From: Streptomyces sp. SW4
GTDB lineage: Bacteria; Actinomycetota; Actinomycetes; Streptomycetales; Streptomycetaceae
Assembly (NCBI GenBank): GCA_003248315.1
Contig: QKWM01000004.1
Location: forward strand, 3,655,001-3,719,000
Length of the DNA stretch: 64,000 nucleotides
Reading direction: 5' to 3'
In this document: positions 47,696-56,504 of the stretch, in pieces
Numbering within the stretch: the first letter of the stretch is position 1
Layout of the letters: the number at the start of each line of letters is the position of its first letter
Translations under genes and position numbers: made by a program
The notes under the pieces: generated by a model
Told to the model about the DNA's origin: nothing
Database searches by the model: none
Seen by the model: only the letters and a program-made list of their open reading frames with translations

Positions 47696-48014
47696 CGGCC
47701 ACCCGGGGTGACCCGCGGGACAGTGCCACAGAAAGCAGACCGCCGGGGACCTCGGTCCTCGGTAAGGGTGAAACGGTGGTGTAAGAGACCACCAGTGCCC
47801 AGGGTGACCTGGGCAGCTAGGTAAACCCCATCCGGAGCAAGGTCAAGAAGGAAGCACCCCGGTGCTTCTGCGCGGATGTTCGAGGGCGGCCCGCCCGAGT
47901 CCGCGGGTAGACCGCTGGAGGCCGGTGGCAACACCGGTCCTAGATGGATGGCCGTCACCCCGGCTCCCGCGAGGGACCGGGGCACAGAACCCGGCGTACA
48001 GCCCGACTCGTCTG
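47604..48014 (+). ncRNA. rnpB: RNase P RNA (type A)
   Basis: Catalytic RNA of RNase P, which matures tRNA 5-prime ends. Conserved parts in order: GAGGAACGTCCGGGCTCCAC, GGGTGACCCGCGGGACAGTG, GGTAAGGGTGAAACGGTGG, GTAAACCCCATCCGGAGCAA (CR-II/III), GGATGTTCGAGGGC, TAGATGGATGGCCGTC and the 3-prime closing AGAACCCGGCGTACAGCCC before GACTCGTCTG. The last pairs with CAGACGAG at the 5-prime end to form P1. TACCAT at 47592-47597 could be the -10 box. The 5-prime end is set by P1 and is good to a few bases. The preceding transporter frame overlaps its start. Confidence 0.95.
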
Positions 48015-48306
48015 CCCTTCCCCTCTGGCCCACGGCTGTTCTTCGCCAGCTTCAGTGCGGACTGGCGTGCGCTTCACCACGGCTATACGTGCTTTTCTTA
48101 GCGATACGGGTCCCACTGCGCTGTGCTGCCCCGCCAGGCTCGCATCTCTTCCTGTAAACGGGGTGAGTACTCGCGCCACCGCACACGGTCGGCCACGCGT
48201 CATGGCGTGGTTGCAGAGAGAGTGGGGGAAGCCGGGGATGGGAGGAGACCGAACTGGATACGCGGCCATTTCCACGGTGGAAGGATGATGGTCTGGCCCG
48301 ACCACC
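48015..48306. other. intergenic region after rnpB, start of a less GC-rich segment
   Basis: About 290 bases with clearly more A and T than the preceding 48 kb (for example CTATACGTGCTTTTCTTAGCGAT and GGAACATTTCCACGG-like stretches). No gene, terminator hairpin or tRNA is recognisable. It marks the left edge of the defence island. Confidence 0.5.
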
Positions 48307-49207
48307 TTGGGGGTAGTTTCGCGTGCACGCTCAGGAAACAACTTCAGCAAGCTCATCCAGGGCGAGAAGCAGTTCCAGGTACCGCTTTACCAACGTACGT
48401 ACAGTTGGGAGCGGGATGAGCTGCAGCAGCTTTGGGATGATGTGCTGGATTTGGTCGAGGAGCACTTGGAGGGCCGGACCCCTGCGGCGCACTTCCTGGG
48501 CTCAGTAGTGCTGGCACCCGGCCGGATCAGCGCGGGCGGCATTCAACGATGGCTCGTCGTCGACGGCCAACAGCGGCTCACGACCCTCATGCTGGCCTTC
48601 GCTGCCCTGCGTGACCGACATCGGGAACGCGGCGCGGAGCGGAAGGCCGAGCGTATCCATGACCTCGTGCTCGTCAACAAGTACCGAAGCGGCGACGACC
48701 ACTACCGACTTCTGTCGCGGCGCTCATCGGCACCCACGCCGTCCCGGTCGGCCAGCACCTGGCGTCCAGGGCGAATGTGCACGGCGCCTACCGGGTGCTG
48801 ACGGCGGACGGCCGCGTGTCGGCGGGCTTCCGCTGGCCGGACGGCCAGGAGTCGGGAGACGTACGGACCCGTCTGGAGGCGGAGGGCGTCCCCTTCGACG
48901 AGGCGGGCCGGGCGCGCCGGTCCCACCGATTGACCACCGCCGACCTGGCAGCCCTGCTGGGCAAGGACATCGCCGAGGATGTCGAGCCGTCACCGCAGGC
49001 CGACGACGAGCAGCAGTCGGCGGCCGGCCGGTTCGAAAAGCAGCTGCGGGACAACCAGACCAAGGAAACCGTCGACGGTGTCCTGAACGTCCTGCGTTTC
49101 TGGGAGCGACAGGGCGGTCATCTCGCATACGGGCGGGCGAGCGAGACCAGTTGCTTCCCCACGGCGCGTTTCGGCAGTACCCCCGGTTCCCGAGCACTGT
49201 GGCCACT
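48307..49207 (+). pseudogene. DUF262 (GmrS/ParB-like) gene, 5-prime part, interrupted by the IS21 element
   Basis: SGNNFSKLIQGEKQFQVPLYQRTYSW and WLVVDGQQRLTTLMLAF are the two hallmark motifs of DUF262, the NTP-binding half of GmrSD-type restriction proteins that attack modified phage DNA. TTG 48307 is the first start in frame; the true start may differ. Near 48715 the frame changes, and the following 165 residues (YRVLTADGRVSAGFRW, ETVDGVLNVLRFWERQGGHL) show no DUF262 similarity, so this may be a fusion after deletion or a second domain. The frame is cut at 49207 by the insertion; the remainder lies at 52359-52645. Confidence 0.7.
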
Positions 49208-49232
49208 GTGATGGCGCTTCCTGAAAACGGCC
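49208..49232 (+). repeat. IS21 left inverted repeat
   Basis: 25 bp, starts TGATGGCGC and ends CGGCCA. It pairs with the right end with five mismatches (positions 7, 8, 11, 18, 19). Confidence 0.85.
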
Positions 49233-49395
49233 ACCCGTGATCTGGTGGGTGGCCAAACCTGCTCGGTGGATCTCCCCACCCTTCGTGTGACTGTCTTCAG
49301 TCTCTTCGCGTGATCTGGCCCGGCGTGTCGTCTTGGGGCCGGTGTGTCGTGGACAGCCTGCGTGCGCTTGAAGGTCGGCCTGTTCGGGGGCCTGG

Positions 49396-50757
49396 ATGCT
49401 CACGCTGGAGGAGGACGTGGACGCTCACGCTCTGCGTCGGCAGGGGTGGACGATCTCGGCGATCGCCCGGCATCTGGGTCGTGACCGCAAGACCATCCGT
49501 GCCTATCTGAACGGGGAGATCACGCCTGGCCAGCGGCGGCAGGCGCCGGATGCCTTCGCGCCGTTTATGGAGTACTGCCGGCAGCGGCTTGCCGATGATC
49601 CGCATCTGTGGGCGACCACGCTGTTCGACGAGGTGAGGGAGCTCGGCTATGGGGGTGCGTACTCGACGTTCACCCGGGCCTTGCGACGTCATCAGGTGCG
49701 TCCGCACTGCGAGCCGTGCCACGGGGCGAAGGGCCGCGACACGGCTGTGATCGCTCACCCGCCGGGCGAGGAGATCCAGTTCGACTGGCTGGAGCTGCCG
49801 ACACCGCCGGTGGGGTGGGGTGTTGGCGAGCATGCGCATCTGCTGGTCGGGGCTTTGTCGCATTCGGGCCGCTGGCGGGCCCAGCTGGCCGAGTGCGAGG
49901 ACTTCCCGCACTTGGTCCAGGCCCTTGATCAGGTGTTGCGCAAGCTGGGCGGGACCGCCCGGCGGTGGCGGTTCGACCGCATGTCGACGGTCTGTTACGC
50001 CTCCAGCGGGCAGATCACCGCGGCGTTCGCCGGCGTCGCGAAGTACTACGGCGTCGGTGTCGACATCTGCCCGCCGCGTCGCGGCAACCGCAAGGGTGTG
50101 GTGGAGAAGATGAACCACTCCGCTGCCCAGCGGTGGTGGCGCACGGTCCCCGACCAGCTCACGGTCGAGCAGGCCCAGTCCGGCGTCGACAAGCTCGCCG
50201 TGAGGATGGACGAGCGCCGCCGCACCGTCGGCGGGGCCCGGACGACGGTGGGTGAACTCGCCGCGGCGGAGCCGCTGCTGGAGATCCCGGCCCTGCCGTT
50301 CCCGGCCGAGCTGGTGGTCGAGCGGACCGTGACTGCGCAGGGCCTGGTGCAGTTCGAGGGCAACTTCTACTCCGTCCCGCCGGGCCTGCCCGGCGCGAGA
50401 GTCCTCGTGGTCCACCGCCTGGGCGAAGACGTGGTGAGCATCGCCACTGCCAGCCGGGCGGTGATCGCCCGCCACCGGCGGGCGCCTCGCGGGGCCGGGC
50501 AGACCGTCCGCGACGCCGGCCATGTGATCGCGCTGGAGCGCAGGGTGCTGGAGTCCTTCTCCGACCGGGCTCCCTGCAAGACCAAGGTCCGCCGCCCGCC
50601 GTCCGCAGCTGCCCTCGCCGAGGCCGACAAGCTGCGGAGCCGGCAGGCCACCGGGTCGACCGCGGAGCGGGTCGTGGTCGACCTCGCCCACTATGCCGCC
50701 GTGGCCGAGGGGCTGCGGTCCGTTCCCCCGCCGAAGGAGGAGGAGAACGCGGAGTGA
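49396..50757 (+). CDS. istA: IS21 transposase IstA
   Basis: 453-aa DDE transposase. The N-terminal helix-turn-helix (LRRQGWTISAIARHLGRDRKTIRAYL) binds the element ends. The rve-type catalytic core shows the first Asp in EIQFDWLEL, the second in WRFDRMSTVCYA and Glu in GVVEKMNHSAAQRWW. A C-terminal DUF/Mu-like beta domain has LVQFEGNFYSVPPGLPG. ATG 49396 follows GGGGGCCTGG. Its stop overlaps the istB start. Intact. Confidence 0.93.
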   Translation: MLTLEEDVDAHALRRQGWTISAIARHLGRDRKTIRAYLNGEITPGQRRQAPDAFAPFMEYCRQRLADDPHLWATTLFDEVRELGYGGAYSTFTRALRRHQVRPHCEPCHGAKGRDTAVIAHPPGEEIQFDWLELPTPPVGWGVGEHAHLLVGALSHSGRWRAQLAECEDFPHLVQALDQVLRKLGGTARRWRFDRMSTVCYASSGQITAAFAGVAKYYGVGVDICPPRRGNRKGVVEKMNHSAAQRWWRTVPDQLTVEQAQSGVDKLAVRMDERRRTVGGARTTVGELAAAEPLLEIPALPFPAELVVERTVTAQGLVQFEGNFYSVPPGLPGARVLVVHRLGEDVVSIATASRAVIARHRRAPRGAGQTVRDAGHVIALERRVLESFSDRAPCKTKVRRPPSAAALAEADKLRSRQATGSTAERVVVDLAHYAAVAEGLRSVPPPKEEENAE

Positions 50758-51563
50758 ACACCACGCCGATGCAGATGAGCGAGGCCCGCCGCTATCAGCA
50801 GCTGCGAGCCCACCTGTCCTACCTGAAACTCAACGACGCCGCCGAGGCCCTGCCGCGGGTGCTGGACCAGGCCCGCTCCGAGCGGCTGTCGCTGACCGCC
50901 GCGCTGGAGCGGCTGCTGGAGATCGAGGTGGAGGCCACGGAGGCCCGCCGGCTCGCCTCCCGCGAACGCTTCGCCTGCCTGCCCGAGCCGTGGACCTTGA
51001 ACGACTTCGACTTCGCCGCCCAGCCCGGCGTCGACGAGAAACTCGTCCGCGACCTGGCCACCCTGCGCTTCCTCGACGATGCCTCCAACGTGCTGTTCGT
51101 CGGCCCGCCCGGGGTCGGCAAGACCATGCTCGCGGTCGCGCTCGGCCGGGCCGCGGTCGACGCCGGCCACCGCGTCTACTTCACCACCGCCGCCGAACTC
51201 GCCGCCAAGTGCCACAAGGCCGCCCTCGAAGGCCGCTGGAAGAGCTGCATGCGGTTCTTCGCCGGCCCCCGCCTGCTGATCGTCGACGAACTGGGCTACC
51301 TCCCGCTGCCCGAGGACGGTGCCTCCGCCCTGTTCCAGGTGATCAACCAGAGGTATCTGAAGTCCTCCACGATCCTGACCACCAACGTCGGCATCGCCGA
51401 CTGGGCCGGCGCCTTCGGGGATGCCACCGTCGCCGCGGCCATGCTCGACCGGCTCCTGCACCGGGCCGCGGTCGTCGGCATCGACGGTCCCTCCTACCGG
51501 TTGCGCAACCACCAGAATCAGGCCGACGCCTTGCGGACGGGAGTGAACGCACGTGTCTCCTGA
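50754..51563 (+). CDS. istB: IS21 helper ATPase IstB
   Basis: 269-aa AAA+ protein related to DnaC that assembles on target DNA and stimulates IstA. Walker A is VLFVGPPGVGKTMLAVALG, Walker B LLIVDELGYLPL, sensor 1 STILTTNVGIADW and the arginine-finger region AMLDRLLHRAAVV. The N-terminal helical part is LRAHLSYLKLNDAAEALP. GTG 50754 overlaps the istA stop as GTGA. Intact. Confidence 0.93.
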   Translation: MNTTPMQMSEARRYQQLRAHLSYLKLNDAAEALPRVLDQARSERLSLTAALERLLEIEVEATEARRLASRERFACLPEPWTLNDFDFAAQPGVDEKLVRDLATLRFLDDASNVLFVGPPGVGKTMLAVALGRAAVDAGHRVYFTTAAELAAKCHKAALEGRWKSCMRFFAGPRLLIVDELGYLPLPEDGASALFQVINQRYLKSSTILTTNVGIADWAGAFGDATVAAAMLDRLLHRAAVVGIDGPSYRLRNHQNQADALRTGVNARVS

Positions 51564-51593
51564 CCAGCCCATTGCCCCGAGGACACCGACGCC

Positions 51594-52202
51594 ATGGCCC
51601 GACGCTGCCCGGTCTGCGAAACCGTCTTCACCGTCACCAGCAGCACCAGCCGGCAGGTGTTCTGTTCACCCACCTGCCGCGAGACCAACCGGCAGAAGAC
51701 GCCCATCCAGATGACCTGCCCGGTCTGCACCAGCGAGTTCACCGCCTACGGCCGGGCCAAGCGCCGCATCTACTGCTCCGCCGAGTGCCGGCACAAGGCG
51801 TTCAACAGCAGCGACTACCAGGAACAGCGAACCTGCCCCACCTGCGAGAACGTCTTCGAGGCCCCTACGACGGTCCGTCGGATCTACTGCTCGCCCGCAT
51901 GCCGCAGAGAGGCCGAACGACAACGTGAACATGAACGCGACGAGGCCCGGGCCCGCCGCCTGGGCGAGGCGCCCAAGTCATCGTCCCCCGCGCGGCCCGA
52001 GCTCCCGCCCCCACCCAAACCCGCCAGCCGACCTGGACGCCAACTCGCCCCGCAGCGGGACCCGTTGGAACCCACGGCAACCCGCAACTGTCCCCACTGC
52101 CAGCAACCCGTCACCATCGTCGCTCTGCTGGCCACCCCGGAAGCCGCCCGCCCCGCCATGCCGACCGGTCCCGACGTCATCCCGATGCGCAGACTCCCCT
52201 GA
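51594..52202 (+). CDS. multi-zinc-finger passenger protein of the IS21 element
   Basis: 202 aa, intact, start ATG 51594, 30 bases after istB and inside the terminal repeats. Three repeated Cys modules: CPVCETVFT...VFCSPTCRETN, CPVCTSEFT...IYCSAECRHKA, CPTCENVFE...IYCSPACRREA, then a charged Pro-rich linker and a fourth pair NCPHCQQPV. Each module resembles a small treble-clef zinc finger. A DNA- or RNA-binding accessory role in transposition or its control is possible, but nothing shows it directly. Confidence 0.8.
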   Translation: MARRCPVCETVFTVTSSTSRQVFCSPTCRETNRQKTPIQMTCPVCTSEFTAYGRAKRRIYCSAECRHKAFNSSDYQEQRTCPTCENVFEAPTTVRRIYCSPACRREAERQREHERDEARARRLGEAPKSSSPARPELPPPPKPASRPGRQLAPQRDPLEPTATRNCPHCQQPVTIVALLATPEAARPAMPTGPDVIPMRRLP

Positions 52203-52333
52203 CACACCCAGGTGACCGTCACCGATCCCCAGGGGCCGCCGACCTCACGGTCGGCGGCCCCTCCCACATGCTCGTACTCCCCAACCTCCCCACACCCTTC
52301 AAAACCAGATCAACTGGGGAGGAAGAGCACCTC

Positions 52334-52358
52334 TGGCCGAATTCAGGGAGTCCCATCA
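52334..52358 (-). repeat. IS21 right inverted repeat
   Basis: 25 bp, read on the minus strand TGATGGGACTCCC to TCGGCCA; partner of 49208-49232. Directly followed by the target duplicate ACTG. Confidence 0.85.
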
Positions 52359-52645
52359 ACTGGCGCTCTATCCGATCTCCGGCACGGTTGAGGTCCGTCT
52401 TCCAGTATCTGAAGCGGCTTCCCCCGTTCGACGACGAGCCGCTGCGGCGGGAGCTGATGACCCGGCTGAACGAGATCCGGGGCATCGACTTGGCCGAGGC
52501 CAAACTGGACCTGCGCCCGTCCTTTCCGTTGGAGGTCTTCGCCGAGCACAGTGAGGAAATCTGCGGAGTGCTGGAGTGGTTCGCGCACACAGCCGCGCTC
52601 GCGGAGGCCCGACGCATGGTGGACGGAAACCCCGACACCCTCTGA
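52359..52645 (+). pseudogene. 3-prime remnant of the gene interrupted by the IS21 element
   Basis: Continues the interrupted frame with LALYPISGTVEV; after one frame change near 52397 it gives FQYLKRLPPFDDEPLRREL, LDLRPSFPLEVFAEH and a C-terminus VDGNPDTL. No start codon of its own is convincing. The conserved look of this end shows that the target was a real gene until the insertion. It has no similarity that I recognise. Confidence 0.7.
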
Positions 52646-52703
52646 TAACGCCAGGTGAACTGTGGGGGCATAGGTACTTCGGGCCCCACATGTGTCGAGC
52701 AGA

Positions 52704-52728
52704 GTCCCGCACGCCACGCGTGCGGGAC
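52704..52728. terminator. bidirectional hairpin terminator
   Basis: GTCCCGCACGC and GCGTGCGGGAC form a perfect 11-bp stem with a CAC loop, 7 bases beyond the helicase stop (minus strand) and about 60 bases beyond the remnant stop (plus strand). Confidence 0.8.
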
Positions 52729-52734
52729 GCGGCG

Positions 52735-54882
52735 CTACGGGCGCGGCGTGGTGACCGGTGCCAGGAACGGACTCGGCACACCGTGCCAGGACACCCGCAG
52801 TGCTTCCCGAGCCCTCGTACACGCCACGAACAGCAGGCTCAGCTCGCTGTTCAAGTCCTCCTGGTGCTGCTGGGCGTCGACGTCGACGGCGGTTACGGCC
52901 GATTTCATCGGCACGGTGCCGTCATTGACGCCTGCCACGGCGACACAGCGGAACTCCAGTCCCTTCATCCGGTGCATGGTTCCGATGCGCACGCCGGGAC
53001 CGCCGCGACCGGCGCCGAGCACGCATGCCGCGATGCCGGCCTGCTCCAGGGCATGCGCGATGTCCCGCCCCAGCTGGATGAAGCGCACCGCCACCCCGAT
53101 GTCCTCCGCGTCCACTCCCGCGCCGACCCAGTCCCGCACCTGGGCGACCAGTGCCTCGATCTCCTCGGACTTGGTGGCGTATCCGGCCGTCTCCGGCCGC
53201 TCACCGTGCATCGTGGAGCGGTACCCGGCCAGTGTCTCGTCGCCGCCGTCCATGTCGTCGGGTTCTTCTCCGGTCAGCAGTGAGGAGGACCAGGCCAGGA
53301 TCTCCTGCGTGGTGCGGTAGTTGATCCGCAGCCGGTGCGAGCGCCCGACGACCGGGATGCCGAGTGAGCGCAGCGAAACCCGGTTCCCGTAGATCCGCTG
53401 GTAGGTGTCCCCGGCGAGGAAAAGATCGTCCTGGCCGGGGCCACCAGGGCCCGCAGGAACCGCCACTGTACGGGGTGCAGGTCCTGTGCCTCGTCTATCA
53501 CGACATGGCGGTACGGCCTCTCCCCCGGTCGTCCAGGATACGTGCCGCCTCCGCGCACACCTGTAGGAACGTCCACTCTCCCGCCTGGCGCAGCTGCTCC
53601 TCGAAGGCGGAGACCGCCCGCCACACCTGAAGCCGTTTCAGCGGCGGGAGCGCGGTGCCACGACCGGTGCGCGGCGCCTTCAGGTACTCCTCCGGTTCCG
53701 TCAGCGCTTGCGCCAGGATGACTTGACGCCATTCCTGGTCGAGGAAGACATCGGTGAAGTTGATCCCCAGCCGCCGCGCGATCCGAGCCCAGCGGGCGGT
53801 GATCTCCTTCTGGTCGAAGACCAGCTTCAGTGGGGCGCCGCCACGCTCCGCCCGTACGATCTCATTGGCCAGGGCGTCGACGTTGATCACTCGTATCCTC
53901 GCCCGGACGTCCTTCTCCTCGACCAGCAGCGCCAGGCAGCGTTCCAGTTCTGCGGCGAGGTCCTTGGTGTATGTGGTGAGCAGGACGCAACCGTCGGGGG
54001 CGTCGGCGGGCAGCCGCCGCGCCAGGTGGTACGCCCGGTGCAGGGCGACCACGGTCTTCCCGGTGCCGGGTCCGCCGGTGACGCGGGCCGGCCCGGCGTA
54101 GCCCTCGTGATAAGCGACGCGGTACTGGCTCGGGTGCAGGAAGACCCGCCAGGCATCGAACGGGCGCTCCAGGATCCCCTGCAGTTCAACGGGACCCGAC
54201 ACGAGAGCGACCCGGCCACGGGAACGGGCCATCGCGGCTCCCAGCTCATCAGCGTCGTCGGCCGCGGGAGCCTGCGCGGCGGTCCGGGCGTACGCCTGCA
54301 CCAGCTCCCGGTCGATCGCTTCCGGCGTCATGCCGGTCGCGAGGCCCAGCAGCACGTCGTACTGATGCTCCGGGAGCACCTTGTGCAGCGCCTCCAGATG
54401 ATCCTCGTCCGGGATCAGCCGGATGATCGGCAGGATCTCCTCGTCCACGCCGAGGCTGCGCAGCGTCTTGTCCGGATACTTGGAGGCGGGAAACAGACGG
54501 GACGACTCCTCGCCGACCAGTGCCCGCAGCCCGGCCGTGGCTCGCTCCAGAGCCACGTCGTTGCGTATCTCGATGCCCTGCGTCGCGTCGTTCACCGACG
54601 CACGGTGCTTGGCGGCCCAGTCGTTGGCCTTGTCGTGGGGAGGACTTTCAGCAGCAGATAACTGCTACCGGTCTCGGCCTTGAGGACGACGCCTCGCCAG
54701 AAGTCAGTGATGCGGATGGTCCGCAGGCGCGGATCCCTCTGGTGCGTCAGCTTCTCCAGGTGCAGCCCTGCGTGCGTGGCCGCCGCGAACTTCTCGAACA
54801 CCTCGAAGACGCGTTTCTGGACGGGTTTCTCCAGCACTGCGAACTCCAGCAGGAAGTCCCGGTGCATCCCCAGCGTCGCCAT
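52735..54882 (-). CDS. UvrD/Rep-type helicase with N-terminal RelE-like domain (frameshifted as sequenced)
   Basis: About 715 aa. Residues 1-95 (HRDFLLEFAVLEKPVQKRVF, HAGLHLEKL, RTIRITDFWRGVVLK, SYLLLKVL) have the length and strand order of a RelE/HigB-type RNase fold. A superfamily 1A helicase follows: Walker A VTGGPGTGKTVVALHRAYHLA (about 275), Walker B HVVIDEAQDLHPVQWRFL, QRIYGNRVSL, LRINYRTTQEILAW, GTMHRMKGLEFRCV and LLFVACTRARE. Frames change near 54643, 53527 and 53430. It is the last gene of the DISARM-like set, with a terminator behind it. It probably handles DNA ends made by the other components. Confidence 0.82.
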
Positions 54883-55010
54883 CAGCGCCCCTCCGGCCGG
54901 CCCCTCAAGAAAACATCCTCACCTTACTGACCAGCTGCGGCGCGGGAGGCAGACCCGTGCATTCATGGGCACGGACGGAGTGATCCGCCGCCCGCTTGGA
55001 GCGTTGCGCG

Positions 55011-56360
55011 TCAGTTGACTCGGCGATTGCCGGGCGGAACCTCGCTCCGGTGCATCCCGACGACGACGGATCCGGCCCTCCGACGGACAGACTCTCGCGT
55101 ATCAGGTCGATGACGTAATCCCAGCTGGTGCCGCGCGTGCCGATCCAGCCGTCCCTGAGCAACGTGGTGAAGGTGGTGTTGTTCAGGTACCGGGGAACCG
55201 ACTCCTCGACGATGCGTGTCCCACCGGACGGCCCACCGGACTCGGGCGCTGGAGCAGCTCCCAGAAGTGCTCCCGGGTGAGGTACATGCCGGGATGAGGG
55301 CGGCCGAGTTCATCATGAAGGGGACGGTCCGGCACAGCTTGACCATGCTCGGCGTGGTGACCAGGCGTGGATCTCCCAGTGACCCGGAGCCCGGGTGGCT
55401 GGTCCGAGCCCATTCGTCCTGGGCCCTGCATTCCTCGTCCACGGCTTCCATCCGCTTCAGCTCCCGCTCACCGGTGCTGTCGTGCCAGTAGACCCAGCTG
55501 CGTCCGCTCTGGCGCATGCGCTTGTACTGGACCATGGCCACGCTGCGCGTGTGCTCGTTCACATAGATCATGTCGACGCCCATGACGGTCTCGGCATGCG
55601 TGCGGTTGGCGTTGTACACGAACAACCGGTGAGGGGATTCGGAGTTGCGGCGGTAGATCCGCCAGCCGACCTGTACGGCGTCGTCTCCCTGCATGCCGGG
55701 AAAGCGCATGTAGTCATGGATGATCTGCTGATCCTCAATCTGCCGGAGGTCGGGCAGCCCTTCGAGAAAGGGGACGGATCGGGGATGGGGATCGTTCCCA
55801 CCGTGCGGCGGCTGCCACGCTTCGAGCGGATCGCGGTCCGCTCCGAATGCCTCGAGGAGGGTGCCCACAGCGTCCTTCTCGAGGCTCAGCCGTTCCCCCA
55901 CCTCCCCTGTAGGAGGATTGGCTCCGAGACTGTTCTGCAGATCGTCCAGCGTCTTGTTGAGTTCCGGCCGCAGCTGCCGGACACCGTTGAGCAGATTGTC
56001 GCCGGCGGCGGGGGACATACGGCCGTCGTCGCGAAGAAATCTCCGGCCCGCTCCCATAGCGCCCTCGAGATCGACGAGCGGCAGGGGCCACTGGAGTGCC
56101 GTGAAGTCACGCGTGAGCAGAGACCGCTCGTAGGTGCCCGACCGTCTGCCGGGGAAGACGCTGCCGACTCCGATGATTTTGCGCTGCCCGTAGCGTTCGT
56201 GGCCGTCCGTGAAGAAGGCGAGACACCACACGCGCGGCTTTCTCCAGTCCTTATGCGGGTAGGCGAAGGTTCGCTCGCCCCGGGTCAGCCACTTCGGGGG
56301 CTTCTCGGGTAGCCGCTCCATCATCAGCGCAGTGCTGTGTACGAGAGCGACAGCGACCAT
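55011..56360 (-). CDS. uncharacterised DISARM-associated protein, possible PD-(D/E)XK nuclease (frameshifted as sequenced)
   Basis: About 450 aa, family not recognised. ATG 56360 has a perfect AGGAGGT 6 bases ahead. Near residue 280 it reads ETVMGVDMIYVNEHTRSVAMVQYKRM: an acidic residue, then Asp in a hydrophobic strand, then QYK in the next strand, which resembles the E...D...QxK layout of PD-(D/E)XK nucleases. The N-terminal part has FAYPHKDWRKPRVWCLAFF and ERYGQRKIIGVG. The C-terminal part, after frame changes near 55288, 55200 and 55080, has MYLTREHFWELLQRP, GWIGTRGTSWDYVIDLIRESL. Position between drmC and the helicase suggests a defence role. Confidence 0.55.
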   Translation of the reverse strand: MVAVALVHSTALMMERLPEKPPKWLTRGERTFAYPHKDWRKPRVWCLAFFTDGHERYGQRKIIGVGSVFPGRRSGTYERSLLTRDFTALQWPLPLVDLEGAMGAGRRFLRDDGRMSPAAGDNLLNGVRQLRPELNKTLDDLQNSLGANPPTGEVGERLSLEKDAVGTLLEAFGADRDPLEAWQPPHGGNDPHPRSVPFLEGLPDLRQIEDQQIIHDYMRFPGMQGDDAVQVGWRIYRRNSESPHRLFVYNANRTHAETVMGVDMIYVNEHTRSVAMVQYKRMRQSGRSWVYWHDSTGERELKRMEAVDEECRAQDEWARTSHPGSGSLGDPRLVTTPSMVKLCRTVPFMMNSAALIPACTSPGSTSGSCSSARVRWAVRWDTHRRGVGSPVPEQHHLHHVAQGRLDRHARHQLGLRHRPDTRESVRRRAGSVVVGMHRSEVPPGNRRVN

Positions 56361-56504
56361 CTGTGACCTCCTGCATCTGGTGGGACTGGAGGCCCACATT
56401 GTTGGGCAGGTCCCGGCCATCAGAGTGGAGTAGCTGACAACCAGCCACGTGAATGGCGCTGATGCGACGGTGATGACGTCGACGAGGCGTCGGTGCGGGC
56501 GGCG

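Larger units (their letters stand above)
49208..52358 (+). mobile_element. IS21-family insertion sequence, complete, 3151 bp
   Basis: Ends begin TGATGG and finish CCATCA, with 25-bp terminal inverted repeats matching at 20 positions (49208-49232 and 52334-52358). A 4-bp duplication ACTG flanks both ends (49204-49207 and 52359-52362). It carries istA and istB with overlapping GTGA, the hallmark of the family, plus a third zinc-finger gene. All three frames are intact, so it may still be active. It interrupts a DUF262-type gene: joining the flanks restores RALWPLALYPISG in one frame. Confidence 0.93.

Noticed and set aside
47600..48310. tRNA or tmRNA at the island boundary
   Set aside because: No cloverleaf or tmRNA ends were found; the only RNA gene is rnpB.
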